DNA of 64,000 nucleotides from Anaerocolumna aminovalerica (GTDB taxonomy: Bacteria; Bacillota; Clostridia; Lachnospirales; Lachnospiraceae), in assembly GCF_900115365.1 (NCBI RefSeq), contig NZ_FOWD01000006.1, positions 110,105 through 174,104 on the forward strand, given 5' to 3'. The notes beneath the pieces were generated by a model. That model worked only from the letters and a program-made list of their open reading frames with translations. It made no database searches and had not been told where the DNA came from. This document shows positions 42,199 through 53,293 of this stretch, one piece after another (positions within the stretch are counted from its first letter, which is position 1; each line of letters opens with the position of its first letter). A program made the position numbers and the translations under genes.

Positions 42199-43467
42199 AT
42201 GGAATGGAATGATTTTTGTGTTAAAATAGATAGTATGGGGCGATTTTTTCGAGACAAACTTCATTTTGAATATAATGATGAACAGATAACCTATAAAATT
42301 TCCGAACAGGACTATGCCTATACTAAAATTGACTTTAACACTTTAAAAAATAATGCTGAACATTATAGCTTTCAACCATTTTCTATTTTAAATAATTACC
42401 AGTATGAGTCCCTTGTTGACTTCCCGGAGGGTGAATCCCGTAGACGTCTTTCAATGAATTTTGAAGAAAGAATTTCCAATCTTGTCATAGCTGATGAAGA
42501 AAATAATTTATCATATTCATTTAAAGAAGCCTCGCAAGAGTTACTATACTATGTATTATCTTCTTATGACAATAGACATCTCATACCTAGAATTCCTTCC
42601 TCTCTGTTTGAACGTCGCTGTGAAGCATTAGATGATAAATCTATATTTAATATTCTAAAGTTAGTAATACGCTTGCCTTTCTCTGTTTGTGTGGCCTCTA
42701 GCATCCCTATAAATCAGGAAAAATTAATTAAGCATGCTAAATCCTATTTATTTAATTTTGCCTTTAACCTGGATTTAGTATTAAAACCTATCTCTGAAAT
42801 TGACGATCTTTTTCCTAAACGTAATTCCAGAAGTATGCGTAGGATACAAAACCTTGATGAACTTATGCCACCACAACTTACATATATGTCTGAATTAACT
42901 GAGCAATACTATATGGCGTTAGCTTCATCCGATCCATTTGTTAAATTTATTGGTTTTTATCACGTTATGGAATATTTCTATGAAGATGTATACAATGAAG
43001 CTATATTTGAAAGTGTAAAACATATTCTTCAACACCCTGGATTTTCTTCTAAGAGAAAAAAAGATGTAGCAAAAATTATTGATATTATAAAAAAGAAAAC
43101 CCGTCAGAGTAAAGAAGAATTTCAAGGTTCAGAACTTGAAGCGTTAGAATTAACCATCAAAAAATTTATTAATATTGGTGAATTAAATAATAATCTAGCT
43201 GAATATGATTCAGATATAATTGAATATTATAATCACCATCAAGTTAATTTTTCAAGTGAAGATACTATTGATTTACATGATATATCAAACGAAAAATTGC
43301 CTAAAAAAATTGCTGCAAGAATTTATAAAACTCGGAATTCTTTAGTGCATAGTAAATCCAATGATGGCAGGACATTAGAGAGAGGAATATATAAGCCCTT
43401 TAAAGACAAAGAGGAATTATCCAAAAGGTATCACGCCACACAAAGAGCAGGAAAGTCCGCTATCTAA
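42199..43467 (+). CDS. HEPN-domain protein, ApeA-like, with altered C-terminus
   Basis: A 422-residue soluble protein. The N-terminal 230 residues are unrecognised. The C-terminal part from about residue 235 has SDPFVKFIGFYHVMEYFYED followed by long helices and ends in KTRNSLVHSKSN. Arg379 and His384 form the R-x4-H signature of HEPN ribonuclease domains, and the layout resembles ApeA-like HEPN proteins of anti-phage systems. The protein ends in KRYHATQRAGKSAI, encoded by the island end, so the usual last residues may be missing. The ATG at 42199 has AAGGAG at 6 nt; upstream in-frame starts lack one. Confidence 0.7.
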   Translation: MEWNDFCVKIDSMGRFFRDKLHFEYNDEQITYKISEQDYAYTKIDFNTLKNNAEHYSFQPFSILNNYQYESLVDFPEGESRRRLSMNFEERISNLVIADEENNLSYSFKEASQELLYYVLSSYDNRHLIPRIPSSLFERRCEALDDKSIFNILKLVIRLPFSVCVASSIPINQEKLIKHAKSYLFNFAFNLDLVLKPISEIDDLFPKRNSRSMRRIQNLDELMPPQLTYMSELTEQYYMALASSDPFVKFIGFYHVMEYFYEDVYNEAIFESVKHILQHPGFSSKRKKDVAKIIDIIKKKTRQSKEEFQGSELEALELTIKKFINIGELNNNLAEYDSDIIEYYNHHQVNFSSEDTIDLHDISNEKLPKKIAARIYKTRNSLVHSKSNDGRTLERGIYKPFKDKEELSKRYHATQRAGKSAI

Positions 43468-43482
43468 GCGGCTTCCCTGCTC
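43445..43482 (-). terminator. Terminator-like hairpin beyond guaA, inside the island end
   Basis: GAGCAGG.AAG..CCGCT pairs with AGCGG.CTTCCCTGCTC with one mismatch. It lies 9 nt beyond the guaA stop and overlaps the last codons of the HEPN gene, so both convergent genes probably use it. If the island is real, this hairpin arrived with it and replaces the original guaA terminator. Confidence 0.7.
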
Positions 43483-43487
43483 CCTGT

Positions 43488-43502
43488 TTACTATTCAAAC
43501 TC
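43488..43502. repeat. guaA-proximal attachment-site repeat
   Basis: TTACTATTCAAACTC contains the guaA stop codon and last three codons and is repeated exactly at 37974-37988. Together the two copies mark the ends of the proposed 5.5-kb island. Confidence 0.7.
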
Positions 43503-45026
43503 AATCGTAGCTGGTGGTTTCCCCGTAATATCATAGACTATCCTATTTACATGTTTCACTTCATTAACAATCCTACTAGAAATATGTCCAAGCACATCCC
43601 AAGGAATCTCAGCAAATTCAGCAGTCATAAAATCCGTAGTGGTTACTGCACGAAGTGCAACGGTATAGTCATAGGTTCTTTCGTCTCCCATAACACCAAC
43701 ACTGCGAATATTAGTTAATACAGCAAAGTATTGTCCTATACTCCTGTCAAGTCCGGCATTGGCAATTTCTTCACGGTATATTGCATCTGCTTCTTGAAGG
43801 ATTTTTATTTTTTCTTCAGTTATATCTCCAATAATACGAATAGCAAGACCAGGGCCCGGGAAAGGTTGTCTGAATACAAGTCTTTCAGGAATACCAAGTT
43901 CTAAACCGGCTTTTCTTACTTCATCTTTGAATAAGTCACGTAGAGGCTCTATGATTTCTTTAAAATCTACATAATCCGGTAATCCTCCAACGTTATGATG
44001 ACTCTTGATAACAGCGGATTTTCCTAATCCACTTTCGATAACGTCAGGATAGATTGTTCCTTGAACTAAGAAATCAACAGTTCCTATTTTTTTCGCTTCT
44101 TCTTCAAATACACGAATGAATTCTTCGCCAATGATTTTTCTTTTGGTTTCCGGATCGGTTACACCTGCTAATTTGTTATAGAATCTTTCCTGAGCATTAA
44201 CACGTACAAAGTTTACATCAAATTGCTCAGTGAATACTTTTTCTACTTCATCACCTTCGTTTTTACGAAGTAATCCATGATCTACGAAGATACAGGTTAG
44301 CTGTTTACCAACAGCTTTACTTATCATAACAGCCGCTACTGAGGAATCTACACCGCCGGATAGTGCACATAGTACTTTTTTGTCTCCGATTTTTGCTTTT
44401 AAATCTTTAATTGATTGTTCAGTAAAGGAGTCCATCTTCCAATCTCCGGAGCATTTACATACTTCATATAAGAAGTTGTTAATCATCTTTGTTCCTTCTT
44501 GGGAGTGCACTACTTCAGGATGGAACTGTACACCATAAAGATTTTGGGATGATTTTTCAAAAGCAGCTACAGGACAAGATTCTGATTGAGCTGATATGGT
44601 AAACCCTTCCGCAAATTGTTCAATATAATCTGTATGGCTCATCCAACAGATAGTATTCTTTGACACGTCTTTAAATAATTTAGATTCATGATTAACGGTT
44701 ACTTCCGTTTTACCGTACTCTCTTACAGGAGCTTTGGATACTTTTCCACCTAACAGATAGTTCATTAGTTGAGCACCATAGCAGATTCCTAAAACCGGAA
44801 TACCTAATTCAAAGATTCCTTTGTCTATAGTTGGAGAATCTTCTGCATAAACACTTGCAGGGCCACCGGTAAAGATAATACCCTTTGGCTGAAGTTCTTT
44901 TATTCTCTCAAGGCTTGTATTGTGAGGCAATACTTCACAATACACGTTACACTCTCTAACTCTTCTGGCAATCAATTGGTTATATTGACCACCGAAATCA
45001 AGGATGATAACAATTTCCTTATTCAC
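43491..45026 (-). CDS. guaA: GMP synthase (glutamine-hydrolysing)
   Basis: A 511-residue GuaA. The amidotransferase domain has [20 protein letters not shown], the nucleophile Cys in [15 protein letters not shown] and the His/Glu in [11 protein letters not shown]. The ATP-pyrophosphatase domain has the P-loop [14 protein letters not shown], and the dimerisation domain ends KPPATIEFE. It converts XMP to GMP. Its 3' end is a known integration hot spot and carries the island boundary here. It has a promoter at 45248-45276 and an unusually long leader. Confidence 0.97.
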   Translation of the reverse strand: MNKEIVIILDFGGQYNQLIARRVRECNVYCEVLPHNTSLERIKELQPKGIIFTGGPASVYAEDSPTIDKGIFELGIPVLGICYGAQLMNYLLGGKVSKAPVREYGKTEVTVNHESKLFKDVSKNTICWMSHTDYIEQFAEGFTISAQSESCPVAAFEKSSQNLYGVQFHPEVVHSQEGTKMINNFLYEVCKCSGDWKMDSFTEQSIKDLKAKIGDKKVLCALSGGVDSSVAAVMISKAVGKQLTCIFVDHGLLRKNEGDEVEKVFTEQFDVNFVRVNAQERFYNKLAGVTDPETKRKIIGEEFIRVFEEEAKKIGTVDFLVQGTIYPDVIESGLGKSAVIKSHHNVGGLPDYVDFKEIIEPLRDLFKDEVRKAGLELGIPERLVFRQPFPGPGLAIRIIGDITEEKIKILQEADAIYREEIANAGLDRSIGQYFAVLTNIRSVGVMGDERTYDYTVALRAVTTTDFMTAEFAEIPWDVLGHISSRIVNEVKHVNRIVYDITGKPPATIEFE

Positions 45027-45247
45027 TCGTTCTTCCTCCTATTAATCTGAAATATTACTAAATATGAAATACTAATTTTAACACGAAATATAAGTTAAGT
45101 TATATTTATCATTGATTTCTATAAGTTAAATTATTCTCATTAAATATGATTCTAATAAAAATATAGACATAAATCAGATACCATAACTATAGCTTAAAAA
45201 TATATAGCTATTTTACAACATTTTTTTCGTTAACACCAGTAAAAAAT
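45027..45247 (-). other. Long AT-rich guaA leader
   Basis: About 220 nt separate the guaA promoter from the AGGAGGAA ribosome site. I see no purine riboswitch core and no terminator-antiterminator pair in it. The length may only reflect AT-rich spacer DNA. Confidence 0.35.
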
Positions 45248-45276
45248 ATTGTAGCATTTTATCAAAAAATATACAA
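45248..45276 (-). promoter_or_regulatory. Candidate vegetative promoter of guaA
   Basis: On the minus strand TTGTAT (complement of 45271-45276), a 17-nt spacer ending in TGC, and TACAAT (complement of 45248-45253) form an extended -10 sigma-A promoter. Confidence 0.6.
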
Positions 45277-45340
45277 CTTATATATTTTTTTTGCGAATTA
45301 GTCAATGATTATTGGTTATGGAAGCTTCTAACTGTTTCAC

Positions 45341-45925
45341 TTATGAGTTTAATTCATCCAAAGTCTTATAATAAGCAGGCAAAAATTCTTCCATAAATAT
45401 ATTTACCTCTTTCAAATTCATCTTTAATAAGGTCTCTGTTAAAGTCCTTTTTGCACTTGCGAATTCTGTATTACCAGCCTTTTCTTCCTGAATGCATTTT
45501 ATTAAAGCTGATAATTTATCTGCTGCCTTTACTAACTTCCACATCTGTTCTTCTCCCTCTCGTGGAAAGAACAGATTCTCATACTCTTCTCTAAGATCTA
45601 CAGGAAGCATGGCTAATAACCGGTTAGCTGCAAAGGTTTCGATTTCTTTAAAAGCTTCTTGGATTTCTTGATTATAGTATTTGATAGGAGTTGGCATATC
45701 TCCTGTGATGATTTCGGTAGAATCATGGAAAAGAGCAACCAAGGCTGTTTTCTCCGGATCAGCTTTACTCCCTAATCGCCTCTTTCCAATCACAGCCAGA
45801 CCATGGGCAAGCATACTAACTTCTAACGTATGTTCACTGATATTTTCCGGTTGAGAGTTTCTCATTAATGCCCACCGCTCAATATATTTCATTCTTGACA
45901 TCATAGCAAAAAAGTTACTGTCCAT
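45341..45925 (-). CDS. HD-domain 5'-deoxynucleotidase (YfbR-like)
   Basis: A 194-residue HD phosphohydrolase. It starts MDSNFFAMMSRMKYIERWAL and has the metal-binding residues His in SEHTLEVSMLAHG, the HD pair in ALFHDSTEIITGD and Asp in VKAADKLSALIKC. YfbR enzymes dephosphorylate deoxynucleoside 5'-monophosphates. The ATG at 45925 has AAGGAG 5 nt upstream; an upstream in-frame start is worse. It lies alone between a repeat-rich spacer and the guaA promoter. Confidence 0.9.
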   Translation of the reverse strand: MDSNFFAMMSRMKYIERWALMRNSQPENISEHTLEVSMLAHGLAVIGKRRLGSKADPEKTALVALFHDSTEIITGDMPTPIKYYNQEIQEAFKEIETFAANRLLAMLPVDLREEYENLFFPREGEEQMWKLVKAADKLSALIKCIQEEKAGNTEFASAKRTLTETLLKMNLKEVNIFMEEFLPAYYKTLDELNS

Positions 45926-46019
45926 ATAAACTCCTTTTCTGTAGTACATAAGGATGAAATTCCTCGTCTACGACTCAGAATAACATCCTTATCTCACTTT
46001 TCTACTTATTTATTAACTA

Positions 46020-46390
46020 TCTTATTTCTCTGAGTATTTTATTCCTTGGAATACCTCACCAATTGGAACATCTAATCTCTGGAAGCATTTATCCCTTTGA
46101 GCCCTTATCCTTCGGAACATCTTCTATCTTGAAACATTCTGTTCCTTAGAATAATCTATCCTTGAACTATCTTATCTCATGCATTTTATCCCTTTAAAAC
46201 TTTATCTTTGAAACATCTTATCTCTCGAGCATTTTAACCTTTGAACACGTTATTCCTCGAACATTTTATCACTTTGAACACGTTATCCCTTCGTCACATC
46301 TTATACATTTTATTCCTCGGAACATCTCATCTGTGGAAGCATTTTATCCTTAGAACATCCTATCCTTAAACCTTTATCCTATGCATATCT
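46020..46390. repeat. Degenerate short-repeat tract between uvrA and yfbR
   Basis: About 370 nt consist of drifting copies of GAACATYTTATCCYTT, e.g. GGAACATCT at 46056-46064, GGAACATCTT at 46114-46123 and GAACATCCTATCC further right. Copies follow each other at irregular intervals of about 14-25 nt and differ by substitutions and small indels. No open frame persists. It fills the 480-nt gap between uvrA and yfbR. Confidence 0.7.
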
Positions 46391-46406
46391 TATCCCAAAA
46401 ATTATT

Positions 46407-49244
46407 CTACTTCTTATCTTCCAACATCTTTTTAATATAATATCCTGTATAGGACTTCTCATTCTTTGCTACTTCTTCCGGCGTACCTTTGGCAATAACA
46501 GTACCCCCTTTATCTCCGCCTTCCGGTCCTATATCTATAATATAATCTGCGGTTTTAATTACATCCAGGTTATGTTCAATTACCACTACCGTGTTTCCAC
46601 CCTCGGATAATCGTCTTAATATCTCAATTAACTTATGAACATCCGCAAAATGCAGCCCTGTTGTAGGCTCGTCCAAAATATAGATTGTCTTGCCGGTACT
46701 TCTCTTGCTTAACTCAGTAGCAAGCTTAATTCTTTGGGCTTCACCCCCGGATAATGTGGTTGAAGGCTGTCCTAATTTAATATAGGATAAACCTACATCA
46801 TAAAGGGTTTCAATCTTTCTATGAATGGAAGGAATATTTTCGAAGAACTTCATTGCTTCTTCTACGGTCATGTCCAGTACATCATGAATGGTCTTTCCCT
46901 TATATTTCACCTCTAGAGTTTCTCTGTTATATCGCTTTCCTCCGCAGGATTCACAAGTAACATATACATCCGGCAGGAAATTCATTTCAATTTTGATAAT
47001 TCCGTCACCGCTGCATGCTTCACAACGGCCGCCTTTTATATTAAAGCTGAAACGCCCTTTACTATATCCTCTCATTTTGGCATCCGGAGTACTGGCAAAT
47101 AAATCTCTAATTTGGTCAAATACACCGGTATAAGTAGCGGGATTGGATCTTGGTGTTCTTCCAATTGGCGACTGGTCAATGTTGATAACCTTATCTAACT
47201 TATCAATTCCAATCATATCATCATGTCTTCCTGGTATGATTCTGGCTCTGTTTAGGTCTCTTGCCAGACGCTTATATAGAATCTCTGTTACTAAAGAACT
47301 TTTACCGGAACCGGAAACACCTGTAACAACAGTCATGATTCCAAGAGGAATATCTACACTAACATTCTTTAAGTTATTCTCTTTGGCTCCTTTAATGGTT
47401 AAGAAGCCTCCCCCTTTTCTTCTTTCCTTGGGTACTGGAATCTTAATTCTTCCGCTTAAATAAGCACCGGTAATGGATTCTTCTACCTGCATAATCTCTT
47501 CTGCAGTTCCTGCTGCCACTACTTCTCCGCCATGCTCCCCTGCTCCCGGTCCTATATCCACAATATAATCCGAGGCAAACATAGTGTCTTCATCATGCTC
47601 TACAACAATTAAAGTATTTCCTAATTCTTTTAGGTTTTTTAAAGTTTTTAATAGTTTATCGTTATCTCTTTGATGTAAGCCAATACTAGGTTCATCCAGT
47701 ATATAAACTACACCAACTAATCCGGAACCTATCTGGGTAGCTAAACGGATTCTTTGCGCTTCCCCACCGGATAAAGAACCGGTAGCCCTTCCTAATGAAA
47801 GATAATCTAAACCTACATCTACAAGGAAGCCAACTCTTGCTCTTATTTCTTTTAAAACTAACTTACCTATTTTCTCCTGGATTGGTGTCAATGTCAGATT
47901 GTCCATAAATTCTTTTAAGTCTCTAATAGAATATTCCGTTACCTCTGCTATATTCTTGTCACCAACGGTTACTGCAAGAGATTCTTTCTTTAAACGTCTT
48001 CCTCCACACTCTTTACAAGGTGTGGTCTTCATGAAGCTTTCGTATTCCGGCTTAACAGAATCAGAGCATTCACGATAGCGTCTTTCCATATTACGGATCA
48101 ACCCTTCAAATACAACGTCATACACACCTTCTCCACGTTGTCCTTTATAATGAACTTTCACAGTTTTACCATTGGTTCCGTAAATGATTACATTTCTTAT
48201 TTTCTCCGGCAAGTCCTTATAAGGTGTGTTTAAATCAAATTTATATTCTTTTGCCAAAGCCTCCAAAGTACATCTTGTATAGCTGGAACGATCTACAACC
48301 GATTGCCATCCCATAGCTGCAATGGCTCCCTCTGTGATACTAAGAGACTTGTCCGGTATCAACAAATCTTCATCAAATTCCATCTTAATACCAATACCAT
48401 GACACTCCGGACATGCACCGAATGGATTATTAAAGGAGAAACTTCTGGGTTCAATTTCATCTATGCTTATGCCACAATCAGGGCAGGCAAAATTCTCACT
48501 GAAATTTATTTGTTCCTTTCCTTGAACATCAACCAGCAATAATCCTTCCGTAAGTTTTAATACATTTTCAATAGAGTCGGTAAGTCTGTTTTCAATTCCT
48601 TCTTTTACAACAATACGGTCAACGATAATCTCAATATTATGTTTGATATTTTTCTCTAACTTAATTTCTTCCGATAACTCATAAAGGTGCCCGTCTATAA
48701 TAACTCGAACATAACCGCTTTTCTTTGCCTGTTCCAGTAATTTTACATGCTCGCCTTTTCTTCCCCTTACTACAGGAGCTAACAATTGAATTCTGCTTCC
48801 CGATTCCAGACGCATAATTTCATCTACCATTTGATCTACAGTCTGCTTTTTAATTTCCTTTCCGCATTTTGGGCAGTGTGGAATACCGATTCTTGCATAA
48901 AGGAGACGAAAATAATCATAGATCTCTGTTACAGTTCCTACGGTAGATCTGGGATTCCTGTTGGTGGATTTTTGGTCAATGGATATTGCCGGGGAAAGCC
49001 CTTCTATACTTTCAACATTAGGTTTTTCCATTTGGCCAAGGAATTGTCTGGCATAGGAAGATAAGGACTCCATATATCTTCTCTGACCTTCTGCGTAAAT
49101 GGTATCAAAGGCCAAGGAAGACTTTCCTGAACCGCTTAACCCCGTTAAAACAACAAACTCATCTCTTGGAATATTGATGCTAATATTCTTTAAGTTATGT
49201 TCTTTGGCACCTCTAATTTTTATATAATGTTTCTTGTCAGCCAT
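46407..49244 (-). CDS. uvrA: Excinuclease ABC subunit A
   Basis: A 945-residue UvrA with two ABC modules. Module 1 has Walker [21 protein letters not shown] and a zinc finger [10 protein letters not shown]; signatures are [13 protein letters not shown] and [13 protein letters not shown]. The second Walker A is [11 protein letters not shown], and further zinc motifs are CPDCG..CPECHG and [16 protein letters not shown]. It loads UvrB at bulky DNA lesions. It lies downstream of uvrB in the same direction with a 234-nt gap, the usual Firmicute order. Confidence 0.97.
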   Translation of the reverse strand: MADKKHYIKIRGAKEHNLKNISINIPRDEFVVLTGLSGSGKSSLAFDTIYAEGQRRYMESLSSYARQFLGQMEKPNVESIEGLSPAISIDQKSTNRNPRSTVGTVTEIYDYFRLLYARIGIPHCPKCGKEIKKQTVDQMVDEIMRLESGSRIQLLAPVVRGRKGEHVKLLEQAKKSGYVRVIIDGHLYELSEEIKLEKNIKHNIEIIVDRIVVKEGIENRLTDSIENVLKLTEGLLLVDVQGKEQINFSENFACPDCGISIDEIEPRSFSFNNPFGACPECHGIGIKMEFDEDLLIPDKSLSITEGAIAAMGWQSVVDRSSYTRCTLEALAKEYKFDLNTPYKDLPEKIRNVIIYGTNGKTVKVHYKGQRGEGVYDVVFEGLIRNMERRYRECSDSVKPEYESFMKTTPCKECGGRRLKKESLAVTVGDKNIAEVTEYSIRDLKEFMDNLTLTPIQEKIGKLVLKEIRARVGFLVDVGLDYLSLGRATGSLSGGEAQRIRLATQIGSGLVGVVYILDEPSIGLHQRDNDKLLKTLKNLKELGNTLIVVEHDEDTMFASDYIVDIGPGAGEHGGEVVAAGTAEEIMQVEESITGAYLSGRIKIPVPKERRKGGGFLTIKGAKENNLKNVSVDIPLGIMTVVTGVSGSGKSSLVTEILYKRLARDLNRARIIPGRHDDMIGIDKLDKVINIDQSPIGRTPRSNPATYTGVFDQIRDLFASTPDAKMRGYSKGRFSFNIKGGRCEACSGDGIIKIEMNFLPDVYVTCESCGGKRYNRETLEVKYKGKTIHDVLDMTVEEAMKFFENIPSIHRKIETLYDVGLSYIKLGQPSTTLSGGEAQRIKLATELSKRSTGKTIYILDEPTTGLHFADVHKLIEILRRLSEGGNTVVVIEHNLDVIKTADYIIDIGPEGGDKGGTVIAKGTPEEVAKNEKSYTGYYIKKMLEDKK

Positions 49245-49478
49245 GTTTTCCTCTTTCTAATTATAAATAATAATTCAAATAAAAATGATATTCATGCCAA
49301 GACAGCTTAATATTTAATTAAAAAGTCTTTATCGGTTCAATAATTATGACAACAATTAACTTCCATCATAGATTCAAATTATTAACTTAGCTGTAAATAT
49401 AATATAATCATAATACTTATCTATTTATCTATTCTTATATTCATACTCATTAATTCTTACTTCATTAATTCATACTCA

Positions 49479-51464
49479 TTAATCCATGTCATTCAATTGC
49501 CTTTTCAATTCCATCAAACGGTCTCTTAACTCGGCTGCTGCCTCAAAGTTCAATTCCGCTGCTGCCGCATGCATATCTTTGGCAATCTTCTTCACTACCC
49601 CTTCCAATTCTTTTTTGCTCATGGATTCAGGGTCCTTATCCATCTTGTAATAATCTTTATCCGCTTTCTTTGATATGCTTATTAGCTCACGAATCTTTTT
49701 CTGAATGGTAGTTGGAGTAATGCCATGTTCTTCATTATATTTATTCTGAATTGCTCTTCTTCGATTGGTTTCTGAGATGGCCTTATTCATGGAATCTGTC
49801 ATATGATCTGCATACATAATAACCCGGCCTTCTGAATTACGGGCAGCACGTCCTATTGTCTGTATCAGAGAAGTTTCAGAACGCAGGAAGCCTTCCTTAT
49901 CAGCATCCAATATGGCTACTAAAGTTATCTCCGGTATGTCCAGCCCTTCTCTTAGTAAGTTAATACCTACCAAAACATCGAATACGTCCATTCTCATGTC
50001 CCTAATAATTTCAGAACGTTCCAAGGTGTCAATATCTGAATGAAGATACTTAACCCGGATTCCAACTTCCCGCATGTAATCGGTTAAATCTTCTGCCATT
50101 CGTTTGGTTAGGGTTGTAACCAATATTTTATTCTTGTTCGCAACTTCTTTATTTACTTCTGAAATCAAATCGTCAATCTGACCTTCCACCGGCCGTACAG
50201 AAATTTCCGGATCTAATAAACCGGTAGGTCTGATAATCTGTTCTGTACGAAGCAGCTCATGTTCCTCTTCATAAACGGAAGGTGTGGCAGAGACAAATAA
50301 CATCTGGTTTATTTTACTCTCAAATTCATCAAAATTTAGCGGACGGTTATCTTTGGCAGAAGGAAGACGAAATCCAAATTCCACCAAAGTACTTTTTCTG
50401 GACTGGTCTCCTGCATACATGCCTCGCACCTGAGGTACGGTAATATGGGACTCATCTACAATAATCAAAAAGTCATCCGGAAAATAATCTATTAAAGTAT
50501 GGGGTGTACTACCCGGTTCCAAGCCGGATAAATGCCTGGAATAATTCTCAATACCGGAGCAGAATCCGGTTTCCCTTAGCATTTCAATATCAAAATTGGT
50601 TCTCTCAGATATTCTTTGAGCCTCTAACAGTTTGTCCTCACTTTTAAAGTATTTCACCCGTTCTTCCAGTTCGGCTTGTATGGTCTTAATCGCTTCTTCC
50701 AGTTTCTCTTTGGATACTACATAGTGGGAAGCAGGAAATATAGCTATATGTTCCAGTGTACACTTAATTTCTCCTGTTAACACATCAATCTCTGTAATTC
50801 TATCTACTTCATCACCAAAGAACTCAATACGAATGGCTCGGTCATCAGAAGTTACCGGGAATATCTCTACTACATCACCTCTTACCCGGAACGTACCGCG
50901 CTTAAAATCCATATTATTTCTTACATATTGCAGGTCAACAAGCTTTCGTAATACTTCATCTCTATCCTTAATCATTCCCGGTCTTAAAGAGATAACCATT
51001 TCCTGATAATCAATGGGACTACCTAAACCATAGATACAGGAAACACTGGCTACAATAATAACATCCCTTCGCTCTGATAAAGCTGCTGTAGCAGAATGCC
51101 GCAGCTTATCAATTTCATCATTAATAGCTGAATCTTTCTCTATATACGTATCCGTTGACGGAACATAGGCTTCCGGCTGATAATAATCATAGTAACTTAC
51201 AAAATACTCAACTGCATTTTCGGGAAAGAACTCTTTAAATTCTCCGTAAAGCTGAGCAGCCAGTGTTTTGTTATGGGCTATGACTAGAGTAGGTCTGTTC
51301 AGGGCCTGAATCACGTTAGCCATGGTAAAGGTCTTACCGGAACCGGTAACGCCCAGTAATGTCTGAAACTGATTTCCTTCTTTAAAACCATTTACCAGTT
51401 CTTCTATAGCTTCAGGCTGATCTCCCGTAGGAGCATATTCAGAAACAAGCTTAAAATCACTCAT
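49479..51464 (-). CDS. uvrB: Excinuclease ABC subunit B
   Basis: A 661-residue UvrB. It has helicase motif [19 protein letters not shown], the beta-hairpin region [29 protein letters not shown], and motif [19 protein letters not shown]. The UvrC-binding UVR motif ([20 protein letters not shown]) is at the C-terminus. It starts at the ATG at 51464 (AGAAAGGA upstream), where family similarity begins. The enzyme verifies damage and recruits UvrC, which is not in this window. Confidence 0.97.
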   Translation of the reverse strand: MSDFKLVSEYAPTGDQPEAIEELVNGFKEGNQFQTLLGVTGSGKTFTMANVIQALNRPTLVIAHNKTLAAQLYGEFKEFFPENAVEYFVSYYDYYQPEAYVPSTDTYIEKDSAINDEIDKLRHSATAALSERRDVIIVASVSCIYGLGSPIDYQEMVISLRPGMIKDRDEVLRKLVDLQYVRNNMDFKRGTFRVRGDVVEIFPVTSDDRAIRIEFFGDEVDRITEIDVLTGEIKCTLEHIAIFPASHYVVSKEKLEEAIKTIQAELEERVKYFKSEDKLLEAQRISERTNFDIEMLRETGFCSGIENYSRHLSGLEPGSTPHTLIDYFPDDFLIIVDESHITVPQVRGMYAGDQSRKSTLVEFGFRLPSAKDNRPLNFDEFESKINQMLFVSATPSVYEEEHELLRTEQIIRPTGLLDPEISVRPVEGQIDDLISEVNKEVANKNKILVTTLTKRMAEDLTDYMREVGIRVKYLHSDIDTLERSEIIRDMRMDVFDVLVGINLLREGLDIPEITLVAILDADKEGFLRSETSLIQTIGRAARNSEGRVIMYADHMTDSMNKAISETNRRRAIQNKYNEEHGITPTTIQKKIRELISISKKADKDYYKMDKDPESMSKKELEGVVKKIAKDMHAAAAELNFEAAAELRDRLMELKRQLNDMD

Positions 51465-51954
51465 CTGTCTTATCCTTTCTATATAATATCTATTAATTAA
51501 TAACATTTATAGTTAGTGCTGGCATTTATACCTGTATTATAACTTCTATGCCTTTCCCTTATAGCTTCTCTTATATCAATCTTGTATATTATGGGTAAAT
51601 CTTATCCGTCCGTAATTATTTCATAAACATAGTGCCTGTTCATGATTTTATAACCTCACTCAGAATTCCCGGTCAAACTTGCTATGCCAGTGCTTTGTCC
51701 AGGGTATTATTATATCTTTTTTATTGTATCATAACACAAAAGTAAAATCAATTGTTTTTCGAATGTCTGTTCTATATTTTTCCTTCCTTTTATTTAGGCA
51801 AAATAAAAACTAAATTCAGATTTTTATTCAAAATTCATTCAACGGCTTTTAACTCATACAAAGCCAAACTCAACAATCAGGCAAATCCACATCTCCAGGT
51901 ACAGCCAATTGCTCCTGTCAGATTTATTCCCTCTACTAGGACTGCTTAATATAA
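51465..51954. other. Intergenic region upstream of uvrB
   Basis: About 490 nt without a supported gene. It should hold the uvrB promoter and any SOS operator. I saw no clear GAAC-N4-GTTC-type LexA box of the Bacillus kind. The left-end hairpin at 51955 belongs to ctpA. Confidence 0.35.
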
Positions 51955-51993
51955 AAACGAGTTTTTCTTCCTTTCGGTTTGAAAAACTCGTTT
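51955..51993 (-). terminator. Terminator downstream of ctpA
   Basis: AAACGAGTTTTTC pairs perfectly with GAAAAACTCGTTT around a 13-nt loop, 17 nt after the ctpA stop. Confidence 0.82.
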
Positions 51994-52009
51994 CCCTTTA
52001 TATCGCTAT

Positions 52010-53260
52010 TTATTTTTCTATTTTTTCTTTAATAATTTCAATTGCCTTTTGTAACTGGTTATCCTCTTCTTTTTTAATGACAACCTTCTTTTTCAGTTCA
52101 TCCTTTAATTCCACCGTAACATCCGGCTTAATACCTACACCGTGAATGTCCTGGCCTTTTGGAGTAAAATACTTGGAAACCGTTACTTTTATTGCTGTTC
52201 CATCTTGTAATGGAATAATAGATTGTACTATACCTTTTCCAAAACTTGTTGTTCCCACAATGGTTCCTTTTTCATAATCTTGAATTGCTCCTGCAAATAT
52301 TTCCGATGCACTTGCACTTCTTCCATTAATTAATACAACCAATGGTTTGTTAAACTCTTCTTTGCCATCGGATTTCTTTTCTTCACGATTACCATATTTA
52401 TCTTTCGTGTAAACAATCAAACCTTTTGGCAGCATACGGTCTAACATATCAGAAACGGTGTTTAGCAAACCGCCGGGGTTATTTCGAATATCAATAATAA
52501 GTCCTTTTTGACCTTGCTTATCAAGTTCAGTTATGGCATCCCTAAATTGTTGTGCTGTTACTTCATCAAACTCGGTTATTGTAATGTAACCAATCTTTCC
52601 ATCTAACATTTCATAAGAGATAGTCGGTACTTCAACAACTCTTCTTGGAATTGAGAATTCCAAAGGGTCAGATTCTCCTTCTCTTATAATGGTAACTTCA
52701 ACTTTGGTTCCTTCTTTTCCCTTAATCCTGCTGACTACCTCAGTTAAATCAAAACCTGTAACTTCTTTACCCTCCACTTTATATATAATATCTCCGGGCA
52801 AAATTCCCACTTCATATGCAGGTCCTGTTACAAATGGTGTTACAATAGAAATAATACCAGTACTTACATCCTTGGTTACTGTAGCTCCAATACCACAATA
52901 AATACCGCTGGAGGATTCCATTAAGGATTTGTACTCCGCTTTTGTATAATAAGTAGAATATGGGTCACCTAAACTTTGTAATATTCCCTTATAAATTCCA
53001 TCTGCAATGGCTTCTTCACTCACATCTTCTAGATAATAATGGTTAATGAGAGTTTCTATTTTCTTTATTTTCTGCATTACTTTTTTCTGATACTCTTCAT
53101 CTTCTGTTTTTGTTGCAGCTTCCGCATTATTAATTCTGTTTAAGCCTGCATTATCATCCTTTCCATCCGGTCGAACTACAAAAACAGTTAGTGCTATGGT
53201 AAATATTATCAATGCACCGGCTAAACCAGATAGAAAGCCTGATAGAAATTTATTTTTCAT
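52010..53260 (-). CDS. Carboxy-terminal processing serine protease (S41, CtpA-like)
   Basis: A 416-residue S41A protease with an N-terminal membrane anchor (LSGFLSGLAGALIIFTIALT). A PDZ domain around residues 105-190 includes VTGPAYEVGILPGDIIYKVE. The protease core has the catalytic Ser in NGRSASASEIFAGAI and Lys in TSFGKGIVQS. It acts outside the membrane, in processing or wall-hydrolase control. It is directly downstream of an EnvC-like M23 protein and ftsEX, and such sets often work together in cell separation. Start at 53260 is chosen because of GGGGG upstream; the site is poor. Confidence 0.92.
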   Translation of the reverse strand: MKNKFLSGFLSGLAGALIIFTIALTVFVVRPDGKDDNAGLNRINNAEAATKTEDEEYQKKVMQKIKKIETLINHYYLEDVSEEAIADGIYKGILQSLGDPYSTYYTKAEYKSLMESSSGIYCGIGATVTKDVSTGIISIVTPFVTGPAYEVGILPGDIIYKVEGKEVTGFDLTEVVSRIKGKEGTKVEVTIIREGESDPLEFSIPRRVVEVPTISYEMLDGKIGYITITEFDEVTAQQFRDAITELDKQGQKGLIIDIRNNPGGLLNTVSDMLDRMLPKGLIVYTKDKYGNREEKKSDGKEEFNKPLVVLINGRSASASEIFAGAIQDYEKGTIVGTTSFGKGIVQSIIPLQDGTAIKVTVSKYFTPKGQDIHGVGIKPDVTVELKDELKKKVVIKKEEDNQLQKAIEIIKEKIEK

Positions 53261-53293
53261 AATAGCCCCCATTTCTTTTAATAATGTCTAAAT

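Noticed and set aside
45027..45340. Purine riboswitch upstream of guaA
   Set aside because: No recognisable conserved purine-aptamer core or paired loops in the AT-rich leader.
46020..46390. CRISPR array
   Set aside because: Units are short, degenerate and irregularly spaced, with no constant repeat of 24-37 nt and no cas genes nearby.
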